64,000 nt of DNA, taken from Gp7-AA10 sp035636095. Lineage in GTDB: Bacteria > Acidobacteriota > Thermoanaerobaculia > Gp7-AA8. Position 1 is the first letter of the stretch. Every line of letters begins with the position of its first letter. The translations under genes and the position numbers were made by a program. The DNA is taken from positions 1-64,000 of the forward strand of contig DASPZU010000028.1 of assembly GCA_035636095.1 (NCBI GenBank), read 5' to 3'. The notes beneath the pieces are model-generated. The model did no database searches, had not been told where the DNA came from, and saw only the letters and a list, made by a program, of their open reading frames with translations. Positions 25,532 to 36,708 of this stretch are shown one piece after another.

Positions 25532-27796
25532 GTGCTCAACGAACAGATCGGTCAATACCGCATCACCGGCAGGCTCGGTCAGGGCGGGATGGGCGAGATC
25601 TTCGCGGCGCGCGACGAGAAGCTGAATCGCACCGTGGCCGTGAAGTTCATTGCGAACGCGCAGATGGACAGCGACGCCTCCCGGCGGCTGTTCCTGCGCG
25701 AGGCTCGCGCGGCCGCGGCGCTCGATCATCCCTTCATCTGCACCGTTCACGACGTCCTCGAGCATCAGGGACGGCCCGTGATCGTCATGGAGCGCGTCGA
25801 AGGTGAGACGCTGCAGGCGTGCATCAGCCGCGGAGCGCTGCCGACCGAGCAGATCGTGCGCTACGCCAGGGAAATCGCTGAAGCGCTTGGCGCGGCGCAC
25901 GCGCGCGGCATCGTCCATCGCGACATCAAGAGCGCCAACATCATGCTCACGCCGAGCGGTCACGTGAAGGTCATGGATTTTGGTCTGGCGTTGATCGCCG
26001 CCACGCCGGAAGAGCAGACCGCGCACTTTTCCGAAGAGCTGAGCACCAAAGCCGCGGGCACGCTCCCCTATATGGCGCCCGAAATTCTGCGCGGAGAAAA
26101 TGCCACTTCGGCCTCTGACCTCTACGCCCTCGGCGTCGTGATGTACGAGATGGCCACCGGCCGCCGGCCATTCGCCGGCCGAACCGATGCCGTGTTGATC
26201 TCCGAGATTCTCGATCGGCAGCCGGCGCCGCCGCGCCAGATTAACGCTACTCTGCCGGGGTCGCTGGACGAGCTGATCGTGCGTCTGCTGTCGAAAGAAG
26301 CCTCGCGCCGGCCGTCGATTGCCGACCTTATCGAGCGGCTCCAGAACAAGCCAAAAGAGAAGCGATCGCTCGCTGTTTTGCCGTTCCAGTCGCTCACCAC
26401 CGACAGCGAAAACACCCACCTCGGCCTCGCTCTCGCGGATGCCACCACGAGCGAACTGGCGCTGGTGCACTCACTCCTGGTGCGGCCGACGGCCGCGATC
26501 CTGAAGTATCAGACCGCGGCCGATCCCATCACCGCGGCGCACGAGCTCGGAGTAGATGCGGTGGTGACCGGGACAGTGCAGCGCGCCGGCTCGCGCGTGC
26601 GAGTCACAGTGCAACTGATCAGCGCTGCAGAAGACAGACCATTATGGTCAACTAAAATCGATACTACTTTTGATGATATATTTGCGATGCAGGACGAGGT
26701 CTCGCGCAAGATCGTCGATGCGCTACAACTGGAGCTGACGCCGGCTGACGAACAGCGCTTCGCAAAACGCCTCCAGGCCAGCGGCGACGTCCTCGACCTC
26801 ATGATCAAGGGCCGGCTGGCGCTGCTGCGCGAGACAGTTCCCGAACTGAATGAGTCGATCGAGTTTTTTGAACGCGCGTCGCAGCTCGAGCCACAGAATC
26901 CTCTTCCGCTGCTCGGCCTCGCCGACGCCTACACCCGGCTGGCGTTTACGTGGGACCCGGACGGCGGCTGGTACGAACGCGCCAAGGACATGTCGGAGCG
27001 GGCCCTGGCGCTCGATCCGGAGATTCCGGAAGGCCATTACATCCGCGCCCGGCTGGCGTGGACGCCACGAGGCGGATTCCAGCACGAATACGCCATTCGC
27101 GAGATCGTGGCCGCGCTGGCCGAGCGGCCGAATTTCAATGAAGCCTTCACCTGGCTCGCGGCGATTCTCTTTCACGTCGGCCTGATCGAAGAGTCTCAGG
27201 CCTATTACATGCACGCCCTGGTCATCAATCCCGCCGACGTCCTGGCGCGGACGCATCAACTGATGGGGCAATTGCTGATCGGCCCTTATGCCAACAGCGA
27301 CAGGGCGGCCTTGGGAACGCTCGGCTCGCCGCAAACATCGTGGGAAATGTACATGGTCGCGTTCGCACAACTCCGTCTCGGCGATCTGGCTGCAGCAGAG
27401 AAGACGATCGATGCCGGAGCTCGGAAGTTCCCTGCTCAAGTGCTCTTTCACTCCGCCCGGGCAGTGCTCGCCGCGATGCAGAAGGACGAAGCGGCGGCCA
27501 ATGTCGCGCTCGAACGGACGTTGCAGAACCGCCGGGCCTACGGTCATTTTCACCACGTCGAATTCGACATGGCCTGCGCGCTCGCGATCATGGGCCGTCG
27601 TGACGAAGCGATGGATCACCTCGCGTCCGCGGTGCGCTCCGGCTTTCCCTGCCTGGGCGCTGTCGAGAATGAGCCGCTGCTGGAATCCCTGCACGCCGAA
27701 GCGCGCTATCGCGATCTGATCCTGGAGCTGCGCCAGGGCCGCGAATACTTTTCGAAATTGTTCGATGATCTGCGAAGCTCGATCTCGAACTACTGA
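25532..27796 (+). CDS. Soluble Ser/Thr protein kinase with TolB/FlgO-like domain and TPRs
   Basis: 754 aa from the GTG at 25532; a GTG at 25430 would overlap the preceding gene by 86 bp. The Hanks kinase domain spans about 8-270: LGQGGMGEIFAARDE (P-loop), VAVKF, IVHRDIKSANIM, VMDFGLAL, GTLPYMAPEILRG. Residues about 275-410 (RSLAVLPFQSLTTDSE, ELGVDAVVTGTVQRAG) match the TolB-like/FlgO module frequent in kinase and adenylate-cyclase fusions. TPRs complete the protein. No TM segment is apparent. It follows the surface lipoprotein closely and abuts a convergent kinase gene stop-to-stop (TGATCA). Confidence 0.92.
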   Translation: MLNEQIGQYRITGRLGQGGMGEIFAARDEKLNRTVAVKFIANAQMDSDASRRLFLREARAAAALDHPFICTVHDVLEHQGRPVIVMERVEGETLQACISRGALPTEQIVRYAREIAEALGAAHARGIVHRDIKSANIMLTPSGHVKVMDFGLALIAATPEEQTAHFSEELSTKAAGTLPYMAPEILRGENATSASDLYALGVVMYEMATGRRPFAGRTDAVLISEILDRQPAPPRQINATLPGSLDELIVRLLSKEASRRPSIADLIERLQNKPKEKRSLAVLPFQSLTTDSENTHLGLALADATTSELALVHSLLVRPTAAILKYQTAADPITAAHELGVDAVVTGTVQRAGSRVRVTVQLISAAEDRPLWSTKIDTTFDDIFAMQDEVSRKIVDALQLELTPADEQRFAKRLQASGDVLDLMIKGRLALLRETVPELNESIEFFERASQLEPQNPLPLLGLADAYTRLAFTWDPDGGWYERAKDMSERALALDPEIPEGHYIRARLAWTPRGGFQHEYAIREIVAALAERPNFNEAFTWLAAILFHVGLIEESQAYYMHALVINPADVLARTHQLMGQLLIGPYANSDRAALGTLGSPQTSWEMYMVAFAQLRLGDLAAAEKTIDAGARKFPAQVLFHSARAVLAAMQKDEAAANVALERTLQNRRAYGHFHHVEFDMACALAIMGRRDEAMDHLASAVRSGFPCLGAVENEPLLESLHAEARYRDLILELRQGREYFSKLFDDLRSSISNY

Positions 27797-30277
27797 TCAC
27801 TCCATGGCAATCCGCGGCAACCAGCCCTTGCCTCTGACCGCCAGCGCGAATCCGGTCGCAGCGATGGCGACGATCAACAGCAGACCGACCATGGAGCGTC
27901 CGAAATACCACGCATCCGCGTCGAGGGTCAGCGGCATCGACCATCCGATCAACACCACGAAAGCCGTGGCCGACACCGCCAGAATTCCGAATCGAAAGAT
28001 GATCACCATCACCACCAGCGTTGCCACGGCGGCATAGGCCATTCGCATCGCGATCGGACCGACCGGCTCGTAGAGAAACGATGGCGCCATCAGAGCTGCG
28101 CTGATGGCGATCGTGGCGGCACGATTTCGAACGACGGCGCTCACCACCAGGAGGAATGTCACCACGCCGAGGGATCGCAGCGTTGCTTCAATCAGATTCG
28201 AGATTACAAATGACGTCACATAAGCCGTCGACCCGAACGGCGAGCCTAACGGCAGTCCGCGGAGGTGCAACGCGGCGTTTCCCGCCAGCGCGGTGACTTG
28301 CCATGACAGCAGCACCAGGACGCCGGCCGCTGTCCCGACCAGCAGGTCCCGGCCGATGATCGGATCGTTGAAGCGGCCTTGTAAAAGCCGCGTCCATCCG
28401 ATCAGCATTTGCGGCCATCGCCGGCGCGTCAGCGGCTCGACCGCGATGTAAACGATCCAGCTCATGAATGCCCAGAAGGTCGCATCGGCAGTCACCCTGG
28501 ATGCCATCTGCCATTCCGGAACGAAGGCCGCGACGTGATGCGCTCGCAGCAAGGTCGATAAGAACGTGGCCGCGAAGATGAAAACCGCGAATCGCATTGC
28601 CGCCCGCCGATCCCCGCGCCCGCGATTGAGGTTTCGACGCGCGATGAGAAGTGCACTCGCCGGCAAGAGGATCAGAAAGAAGATCACCATCACATTCGCG
28701 ATCTGCTTCCCGGTCGAATATGTCGCCGGCGGGACGGGCAGCGACAACAACGTCGAAAACCACACCGGTCGCCCGCGGAACGCTGCAGCCTCAACGCGTT
28801 TCCCGTCCGGAGCGACCCAGGCGTGCTTCTGATCGCTGTCGACCCGCGCGCGCCATTCCGATGGGACCGGCCGTAGCGTCGCAGCGTCGATTCCCGCAAG
28901 ATCAAGAAACTTCGACCACGTTGCTCCTGATCTGTCGGAGGCGGTTAAACGCACCGGCGGAACGACGCTGAACTCGATGAGCCGGCCCGATCCGTCGAGC
29001 AGAACGTCTGCCATGCCTTGTTTCGTGAAAGGAGGATCGTTCGCCAACACGCGACGATCGGCGCGCTGCGCCAGCAGCGGCTCGGGACTCTCGCGATAAA
29101 GAAAATACATTCCGCGTGCGGGGCTGTCGTCGTAAATCGTCGACCAGTCTGCGCGCGTGGTGACGCCGGCCGCCGCAACTGCCTGACGCGCGCGATCGAG
29201 CAAAACCTCGGGAGATCTCAGGTCGTAGCGGCGATACCACATCGTCGTTGCCGCGCCGGCCATGAATGCCAGGACACCTGCGATCGCAAAGATCAGCAGA
29301 CCCCAGGCGGTGATGGGCGAAAGCTCGGTCGCCGTTTCTGCGGCCGCCACCATGGCCGGGGACGGTGTTTCTCCCGCTTCGACAGCGGCAGCCAGCGGAT
29401 CGTGGCCGGGCAACTGACGCATCACGTCCTCGACAGAATCAGGCCGGCCGGCGGGGTCGGGATCGAGACACAGAAGGATCGCGCGCTCGACGCTGGGCGC
29501 GATGGCTGGTGCGATGGACGAAGGCCGCGGCGCGGCCATCGCCTTCTGTTGCTTGATCAGCTCGGCGACGCTCTTGGTGCTGAACGCACGCCTCCCCGTG
29601 AAGATCTCGTAGAGCAGGAGACCGAGAGCGTAGATATCGCTTTTTTGGGTGGCGGATTGTCCCGCCAGCTGCTCCGGCGACATGTAGGCGGTGGTGCCGG
29701 CGGCAACAGATTCTCCCGCGCTCTCCTCGGCCACCGCGACACCGAAGTCGGTGATGCGCGCGCGCCCGCGACCATCGAGCATGACGTTGGCCGGTTTGAG
29801 ATCGCGATGGATCACGCCGCTGGCATGCGCGGCCGCGAGTCCCGCGCAAATCTCGCGCGCGACGGCGGTAGCTTTTTGCGTCGGAAGCTGACCGATGCGG
29901 CGTAGCAGCGACGCCAGGTCCTCGCCGTCGATGAACTCCATGGTGATGAAGAGCTGTCCATCGACATCGCTGATGTCATAGAGACGGCAGACGTTCGGAT
30001 GGGAGACCTGACGGCCGAGTCGTACTTCACCCATCAGCCGCCTCTCGGCATCCGGACTTCCCCGGCGCAACAGAAATTTCAGCGCCACGGTTTGGCCGAG
30101 CTTCAAATCATCCGCTCGATAAACCTCGCCCATCCCGCCGCCACCGACCAGCGAGACGATGCGATAGCGCGCGCCTAACACCGTGCCGGGACTGAGCTGA
30201 ACCAGACGCGCGCGTTCGCCCGGCACGACCGTGGGCGTGTCCTCGGGCGGGCGGAAGGCGGTCGACTCTTCAGCCAT
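27797..30277 (-). CDS. Membrane Ser/Thr protein kinase with polytopic C-terminus, paralog B
   Basis: 826 aa. Cytoplasmic kinase domain about 38-300 with VGGGGMGEVYRADD, VALKFL, GVIHRDLKPANVML, ITDFGVAV and TAYMSPEQLAG. A TM segment follows near 322-345 (WGLLIFAIAGVLAFMAG). Next is a loop of about 190 residues likely outside the membrane (bounded by RSPEVLLDRARQA). The end has about eight hydrophobic helices. The arrangement is nearly identical to the next gene. Its start overlaps that gene's stop by 8 bp, so both are probably translated together. Confidence 0.92.
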   Translation of the reverse strand: MAEESTAFRPPEDTPTVVPGERARLVQLSPGTVLGARYRIVSLVGGGGMGEVYRADDLKLGQTVALKFLLRRGSPDAERRLMGEVRLGRQVSHPNVCRLYDISDVDGQLFITMEFIDGEDLASLLRRIGQLPTQKATAVAREICAGLAAAHASGVIHRDLKPANVMLDGRGRARITDFGVAVAEESAGESVAAGTTAYMSPEQLAGQSATQKSDIYALGLLLYEIFTGRRAFSTKSVAELIKQQKAMAAPRPSSIAPAIAPSVERAILLCLDPDPAGRPDSVEDVMRQLPGHDPLAAAVEAGETPSPAMVAAAETATELSPITAWGLLIFAIAGVLAFMAGAATTMWYRRYDLRSPEVLLDRARQAVAAAGVTTRADWSTIYDDSPARGMYFLYRESPEPLLAQRADRRVLANDPPFTKQGMADVLLDGSGRLIEFSVVPPVRLTASDRSGATWSKFLDLAGIDAATLRPVPSEWRARVDSDQKHAWVAPDGKRVEAAAFRGRPVWFSTLLSLPVPPATYSTGKQIANVMVIFFLILLPASALLIARRNLNRGRGDRRAAMRFAVFIFAATFLSTLLRAHHVAAFVPEWQMASRVTADATFWAFMSWIVYIAVEPLTRRRWPQMLIGWTRLLQGRFNDPIIGRDLLVGTAAGVLVLLSWQVTALAGNAALHLRGLPLGSPFGSTAYVTSFVISNLIEATLRSLGVVTFLLVVSAVVRNRAATIAISAALMAPSFLYEPVGPIAMRMAYAAVATLVVMVIIFRFGILAVSATAFVVLIGWSMPLTLDADAWYFGRSMVGLLLIVAIAATGFALAVRGKGWLPRIAME

Positions 30278-32783
30278 CGATCGACATCTCCGGCAACCAG
30301 CGTTTCCCGCCCATCGAAGTCACGAATCCGTAGATTGCAATTGCGGCCAGAAGAAGTAGCGTCAGCATCGAGCGCCCGAAGTACCAGGCGCTCGGATCCA
30401 ACGTGATCGGCACGCGCCGGGTGAAGAGGTAGGCAAAGACGCCGGCGCCGTACGCAAGAAGTCCGAAGCGAAATATCAGAACAAGAACCGTGACGCCTAC
30501 CAAAAGGCCGAACAGCACGCGAATCCAAAGCGGGCCAGGAACATCGCCGAGGACCACCATGCCGCCGAGCAGTGCCATGATGACGATCGACGCGCGCACG
30601 CTGTGCGTGATCACGTGAAATCCAACGATCAGCGTCGCGGCGAAGATCGGACCGACGATGGCCAGCGTGAGCGAGGCGGCGGCGAACCACCCGACATAAC
30701 GCAATCCTGACAGCGCCAAACTCGCCGATTGAATGGGAGGCGTTCCCGGATAAAACGCGACCAGTTGTCGCAAAAGTACGAGCGCCAGGCCGGCAGTACT
30801 GCCGATCAGGACATCGCGCCCGATCATCGGATCGCGCACGCGTCCGGCGAGAAGCCGGCTCACCGCGATGAGCATCTGCGGCCAGCGGCGGCGAATGAGC
30901 GGTTCGATCGCAATGTAGCCGATCCACGTCATGGCCGTCATCAACAGCACCAGGCCGGCGATGCTCAAGATCGCGATCATCTCCTCAAACGCGTCGGACA
31001 CGTGATGCGCCAGGAGCAGCGCGCCGATTGCGACGATCGCAAAAACCGACAGGGCAAGTCGCCTGGCACCGCGACGGTCACCCTGCCCGCGCCGCAAATT
31101 GCGCAATGCAAGAACAATTGCCGCGGCCCAGAACGCGGTGTTGATCACCACGACACCGCCCGTCGAAATCCGGCTTCCGGCCTCCTCCTGTTTTTTCACC
31201 ATTCGGAAGGGTGGACGCCAGGGCGGAATGACGTGCAGCCAAACAGGCCGTCCGTGATATGCCGCTGCCTCGATGCGCATGTCGCCGATCGTCCACGCTG
31301 CTTTCTGATCAGAGTCAACCGGAGCGGCCCATTCCGGAGCCACCGGTGAGGGAATGCCGGCGAGGCCGGTGAATCTGAGTAGCGGTGCCCAGTCGACTTT
31401 CGTCGGGCCGCGCGGCGGAGACTCCTTCTGCGGCGGAAAAATCGTGAGTTGCACCAGGTGTCCGTTCGAGTCGAGGGCGACATCGGCCATGTCCGAATAG
31501 GCCAGCGGCGGATCGAGCGGAAGCACGCGATGCTCGTAGTTCTGCGCCAGCATCGGCCGAGGACTTTGGCGATGCAGAAAAAGAATCGGCGACATCCCCG
31601 ACGGCGGTGCGCCGTGATGCGCGATCCAGCCCAACGCCTCCTGATCGGTTACGAATAGCGCTGACGAATCAGCGCGCGGCAGCGCCCGGCCGGTCGCCGT
31701 CAGAATCTCGTCGATGCGCTCGTACAAGACCTCCGGCGACTTGATCGGAACGCGGCGATACAACATCGTGCGAGCCGTCAGCGCGGCATACGCGATCAAC
31801 ACCACGATCTGAATTGCGAAAATGATCCACGCCACCGCCGGTGACAGCTCGCCGCGATCGGCGGCCGCGGCGACCATGGCCGGCGACGGTGTTTCTCCCG
31901 CTGCGATGGCAGCCGCGAGCGGGTCACCGCCCGGGAGCTCGCGCAGGATGTCGTCGACCGATGCCGGACGCGCCAGCGGGTCGACGTCCAGACAGCGAAC
32001 GATGATGCGCTCGACCGCTGCCGGCACATCGCGCGTGATGCTGGTCGGACGCGTGAAGTCGCCCCGCTGCTGGCGTGCGATCAGCTCCTGCAGAGAAGTC
32101 GACTCGAACGTCCGACGGCCGGTGAAGATCTCGTACAGCAACAGACCGAGGGCGTAGATGTCGCTGCGCGGCGAAGCGCTTTCGCCCGCCAGTTGTTCGG
32201 GCGCCATGTAGGCCGGCGTGCCGGCGGAATCGGCGGCGCTGCCTCCCGCAAGCGCCAGGCCGAAATCGGTGACGCGCGCCCGGCCGCGACCGTCGATCAT
32301 CACGTTGGCAGGCTTCAGATCGCGATGAATGACGCCCTTGTCGTGCGCCGCAGCAAGGCCGGCGCAGATGTCGCGCGTCAGCATCAACGCCTTCTCCGAC
32401 GGCAATCGCCCGATGCGGCGCAGCAGCGAGGCGAGATCCTCTCCATCCACGAACTCCATCGTGATGAAGAGTTGCCCATCGACCTCGGCGATGTCGTACA
32501 GGCGGCAGACATTCGGATGCGAAACCTGTCTGCCGATGCGCACTTCTTCGTAAAGGCGCGCGGAGTCGCCGTGATGCACGAGAAACTTCAGCGCCACGCT
32601 CTGACCGAGCTTCAGATCGTCGGCGCGGTAGACCTCCCCCATCCCGCCCCTGCCGATCAGCGAGACGATGCGATAACGATCGCCAAGGATTGTTCCGGGC
32701 GTGAGCTGGCGCGCCGCAGGCGGCGCGTCCGTGGATGGGCGGAAGGCAGTCGGATCATCGGCCGACGGTTGCTGCACGGTCAT
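30270..32783 (-). CDS. Membrane Ser/Thr protein kinase with polytopic C-terminus, paralog A
   Basis: 837 aa. Kinase domain about 36-300 with IGRGGMGEVYRADD, VALKFLVHH, GVIHRDLKPANVMI, VTDFGLAL and PAYMAPEQLAG; all catalytic residues look intact. A TM helix follows (AWIIFAIQIVVLIAYAAL), then an extracytoplasmic-looking segment (RVPIKSPEVLYERIDEI onward) and a multi-helix membrane C-terminus. It shares long identical stretches with the downstream gene (DDLKLGQ-VALKFL, EDLASLLRRIG), so it is a tandem duplicate. The signal sensed is unknown. Confidence 0.92.
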   Translation of the reverse strand: MTVQQPSADDPTAFRPSTDAPPAARQLTPGTILGDRYRIVSLIGRGGMGEVYRADDLKLGQSVALKFLVHHGDSARLYEEVRIGRQVSHPNVCRLYDIAEVDGQLFITMEFVDGEDLASLLRRIGRLPSEKALMLTRDICAGLAAAHDKGVIHRDLKPANVMIDGRGRARVTDFGLALAGGSAADSAGTPAYMAPEQLAGESASPRSDIYALGLLLYEIFTGRRTFESTSLQELIARQQRGDFTRPTSITRDVPAAVERIIVRCLDVDPLARPASVDDILRELPGGDPLAAAIAAGETPSPAMVAAAADRGELSPAVAWIIFAIQIVVLIAYAALTARTMLYRRVPIKSPEVLYERIDEILTATGRALPRADSSALFVTDQEALGWIAHHGAPPSGMSPILFLHRQSPRPMLAQNYEHRVLPLDPPLAYSDMADVALDSNGHLVQLTIFPPQKESPPRGPTKVDWAPLLRFTGLAGIPSPVAPEWAAPVDSDQKAAWTIGDMRIEAAAYHGRPVWLHVIPPWRPPFRMVKKQEEAGSRISTGGVVVINTAFWAAAIVLALRNLRRGQGDRRGARRLALSVFAIVAIGALLLAHHVSDAFEEMIAILSIAGLVLLMTAMTWIGYIAIEPLIRRRWPQMLIAVSRLLAGRVRDPMIGRDVLIGSTAGLALVLLRQLVAFYPGTPPIQSASLALSGLRYVGWFAAASLTLAIVGPIFAATLIVGFHVITHSVRASIVIMALLGGMVVLGDVPGPLWIRVLFGLLVGVTVLVLIFRFGLLAYGAGVFAYLFTRRVPITLDPSAWYFGRSMLTLLLLAAIAIYGFVTSMGGKRWLPEMSIDG

Positions 32784-32804
32784 GATGCGTGCAGCAATGA
32801 TAGG

Positions 32805-33161
32805 TCAGTGATCGATCCCGCGCCGCAGCGTCATGTCCGCGCGATCTTCGGTCGCAACCGGCTGGCTGTTGATATAGGCGTAGAGGACTTCGGCGGTCTT
32901 GCCGGTGATAACAAGAGACTCGCAGGCACCCTCCGCACTGACGAGCAGCTCCTGACCCGCAGATCGCTCCACGGTCAGGGGGAGGTCGGCCGACTTTTTC
33001 AAAAAAGATTCGAGATCGGCGACGCTGGTCGTTTCCACGCGCGCCAGACGCAGCAGCTCGTACTCACTGCGCAGAAACGTGCGTGCGATGTCGGAAGCAT
33101 CCGCCGTTTCGTCGGGCGTCCACCGGATCTGATCTGCGAGAACGGAGTTGCGATAGATCAT
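32805..33161 (-). CDS. Small protein of unknown function
   Basis: 118 aa from the ATG at 33161 (MIYRNSVLADQIRWTPDE); an ATG at 33194 is possible but adds only a short hydrophobic piece. Neither start has a convincing ribosome site. The sequence is charged and ends in VATEDRADMTLRRGIDH. No family is recognised. It lies between the HspR-like gene and the kinase pair, all on the minus strand. Confidence 0.55.
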   Translation of the reverse strand: MIYRNSVLADQIRWTPDETADASDIARTFLRSEYELLRLARVETTSVADLESFLKKSADLPLTVERSAGQELLVSAEGACESLVITGKTAEVLYAYINSQPVATEDRADMTLRRGIDH

Positions 33162-33235
33162 GAAAAGTAGAACACGGAGGATTGCGCAATGCATGCCACC
33201 GGTTGGTGACCGCGATCACTTGGTGACGGCGATCA

Positions 33236-33637
33236 CTACTTGTTCGTTTTCGTGATGGCGCGAGGGTGCACGCGGACCAGCGCATTCTCGCGATCGATGC
33301 CGTGGCGCTTGTCGAGAACGGCCTGACGAATCAGCTTCATCATGGTATCGAAATGATCCTCGGCACGATCGAGCGCGTCGCGCGCGTCTTCGAGTGCCTG
33401 CTGCACGCCCAGGATCACTTCCACGCCCGCCAGGTTGACGCCGAGATCGCGCGTGAGCGCCAGGATCATCTCGAGCTTGCGGATTTCATCCTGCCCGTAC
33501 AAACGGGTGTTGCCGGCGGTGCGCGCGGGCTTGATCAATCCTTCGCGCTCGTACAGCCGAAGAGTCTGCGGATGGATGTTGTACCGCTCGGCGATCACCG
33601 AGATCATCACGTAACCGTCTGCTCTGCGGCGTGGCAT
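33236..33637 (-). CDS. MerR-family regulator, HspR-like
   Basis: 133 aa from the ATG at 33637 (MPRRRADGYVMISVIAERYN). The N-terminal MerR winged helix-turn-helix is clear: ISVIAERYNIHPQTLRLYE, REGLIKPARTAGNTRLYG, then a coiled dimerisation helix (LEDARDALDRAEDHFD). HspR repressors of the dnaK regulon have this NIHPQTLRLYEREGL pattern. The position directly downstream of dnaK supports this. A degenerate HAIR-like site lies in the dnaK leader. The gene overlaps no other; a palindrome separates it from dnaK. Confidence 0.87.
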   Translation of the reverse strand: MPRRRADGYVMISVIAERYNIHPQTLRLYEREGLIKPARTAGNTRLYGQDEIRKLEMILALTRDLGVNLAGVEVILGVQQALEDARDALDRAEDHFDTMMKLIRQAVLDKRHGIDRENALVRVHPRAITKTNK

Positions 33638-33648
33638 GGCATGCGAAG

Positions 33649-33672
33649 AGCGCCGCCGAGGTCGGCGGCGCT
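33649..33672. repeat. GC-rich palindrome AGCGCC-type, copy 2
   Basis: Perfect 11-bp inverted repeat AGCGCCGCCGA / TCGGCGGCGCT with a GG centre, followed by CCAC, between the dnaK stop and the HspR-like start. Relative to the copy at 9476-9499 one base differs in the left arm and the pairing base in the right arm has changed with it. Confidence 0.82.
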
Positions 33673-33681
33673 CCACGAGTT

Positions 33682-35583
<1,902 letters not shown>

Positions 35584-35614
35584 AATTTGTTCTCCTTAAG
35601 AGACTTAACGCGAA

Positions 35615-35635
35615 TTTGAGTGCGTTTCAGTCAGA
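35615..35635. promoter_or_regulatory. Possible HAIR-like HspR operator in the dnaK leader
   Basis: TTTGAGT-N7-AGTCAGA resembles the HspR HAIR consensus CTTGAGT-N7-ACTCAAG: left half 6 of 7, right half 4 of 7, spacing exact. It lies between the predicted promoter and the dnaK start. Confidence 0.35.
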
Positions 35636-35663
35636 TTCAGAAAGTCCGAAACCTGAGTGTACT

Positions 35664-35692
35664 ATTGTTAAATTCCCTGGGTAGTGGGTCAA
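35664..35692 (-). promoter_or_regulatory. Predicted dnaK promoter
   Basis: Minus strand TTGACC and AACAAT separated by 17 bp, about 80 bp upstream of the dnaK ATG. The -35 box matches 5 of 6 consensus bases. The rest of 35584-35835 holds only a short CACGCA/TGCGTG inverted repeat near 35711. Confidence 0.5.
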
Positions 35693-35835
35693 TCTCGGGG
35701 TTGAGCCGTAACACGCAGATTTTGCGTGCATATCCCACGCCCCGCCAGACGAGACAGCAACGGCTCGAATCTCAGTCTAGGCGAGGCATCACTGAGACCG
35801 TCCGAAGGTCCATAGAGGAGTGTAGTCTCCGCGAC

Positions 35836-36708
35836 GTGACCGTCTGCATCGCGGCAAAATCCAATTCGTTGGGAGCCATTGTTGCTGTCAGCGACATGAT
35901 GTTTTCCAATGACGAGAGATCCATTGAGGGCGCCAGTGCCAAATTTGCTTCGCTTGTGCCAGGGCAATGGTTTTGTTGGTTTGCTGGAGATCCGACAGTT
36001 TTCGCTGAGCTACGTAGGAGAACATGCCAGAAGTTTGAGGAAGCACAAACAGCCAACCTGCCGGATCTGCTAACGGCTATCGAGGAAGCTTACACGGACA
36101 CTCTAAAACATCGCGTTGAACGTCAAGTTCTGTCTGTCTGTGGGTTGAAGTATGACGAATTCTTCTCGACTGGAATCGAACGTCTTGGCGAAATGATCTT
36201 TCAGCAACTCTTTCAAGAGATCAGATTCGTCGATCTCGGCACGGAATTGCTAATCGCCGGCTTCGACGACGATAAGACGCCTCATCTTTTCAATTTCGAC
36301 AAATTCGGAATTTGTACACTTCATGATGTCGAGGCGTTTCACGCCATTGGTAGTGGAGCGAACGCCGCGCTCGGCTGGCTACACGCAAACGACAAATTTA
36401 GATATGAAGATGATGTCGTCCACATAGCCCATCGGCTAGTAGAGGCGAAGTTTTGCGCGGAGACGAGTAGAGCCGTTGGCAGCCGTACTGTCATCGCGGT
36501 GATGTTCAGCGATGGAATCGTAACGGGCGCGCCGCTATTCGCGGAGTCGGTTCGCAAGACTTGGGACGCTGGAAGAAATCAGGAGCCGCGCCGCGAAGTG
36601 CTGGAGGCAATCGATTCTGCTCTCCAAGAGTATCTGAGGATACAAAACACACCTAAGCAGCTTCTCTCGCCGCCTGATCCACAGCAAAAAGAAGATCCCG
36701 CATCGTGA
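35836..36708 (+). CDS. Proteasome-like Ntn-hydrolase fold protein
   Basis: 290 aa from the GTG at 35836; the frame is open further upstream but that part is not protein-like and runs into the dnaK promoter. The mature N-terminus would be Thr2 in VTVCIAAKSNSLGAIVAVSD. Counting from that Thr, an Asp at 19 and a Lys at 35 (SAKFASL) sit close to Thr1/Asp17/Lys33 of proteasome beta subunits and HslV, followed by WFCWFAGDP, similar to the strand after the catalytic Lys. This suggests a self-processing or immediately exposed Thr nucleophile hydrolase; the substrate is unknown. The gene is AT-richer than its neighbours. Its 3' end overlaps the transposase gene on the other strand by 56 bp. Confidence 0.65.
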   Translation: MTVCIAAKSNSLGAIVAVSDMMFSNDERSIEGASAKFASLVPGQWFCWFAGDPTVFAELRRRTCQKFEEAQTANLPDLLTAIEEAYTDTLKHRVERQVLSVCGLKYDEFFSTGIERLGEMIFQQLFQEIRFVDLGTELLIAGFDDDKTPHLFNFDKFGICTLHDVEAFHAIGSGANAALGWLHANDKFRYEDDVVHIAHRLVEAKFCAETSRAVGSRTVIAVMFSDGIVTGAPLFAESVRKTWDAGRNQEPRREVLEAIDSALQEYLRIQNTPKQLLSPPDPQQKEDPAS

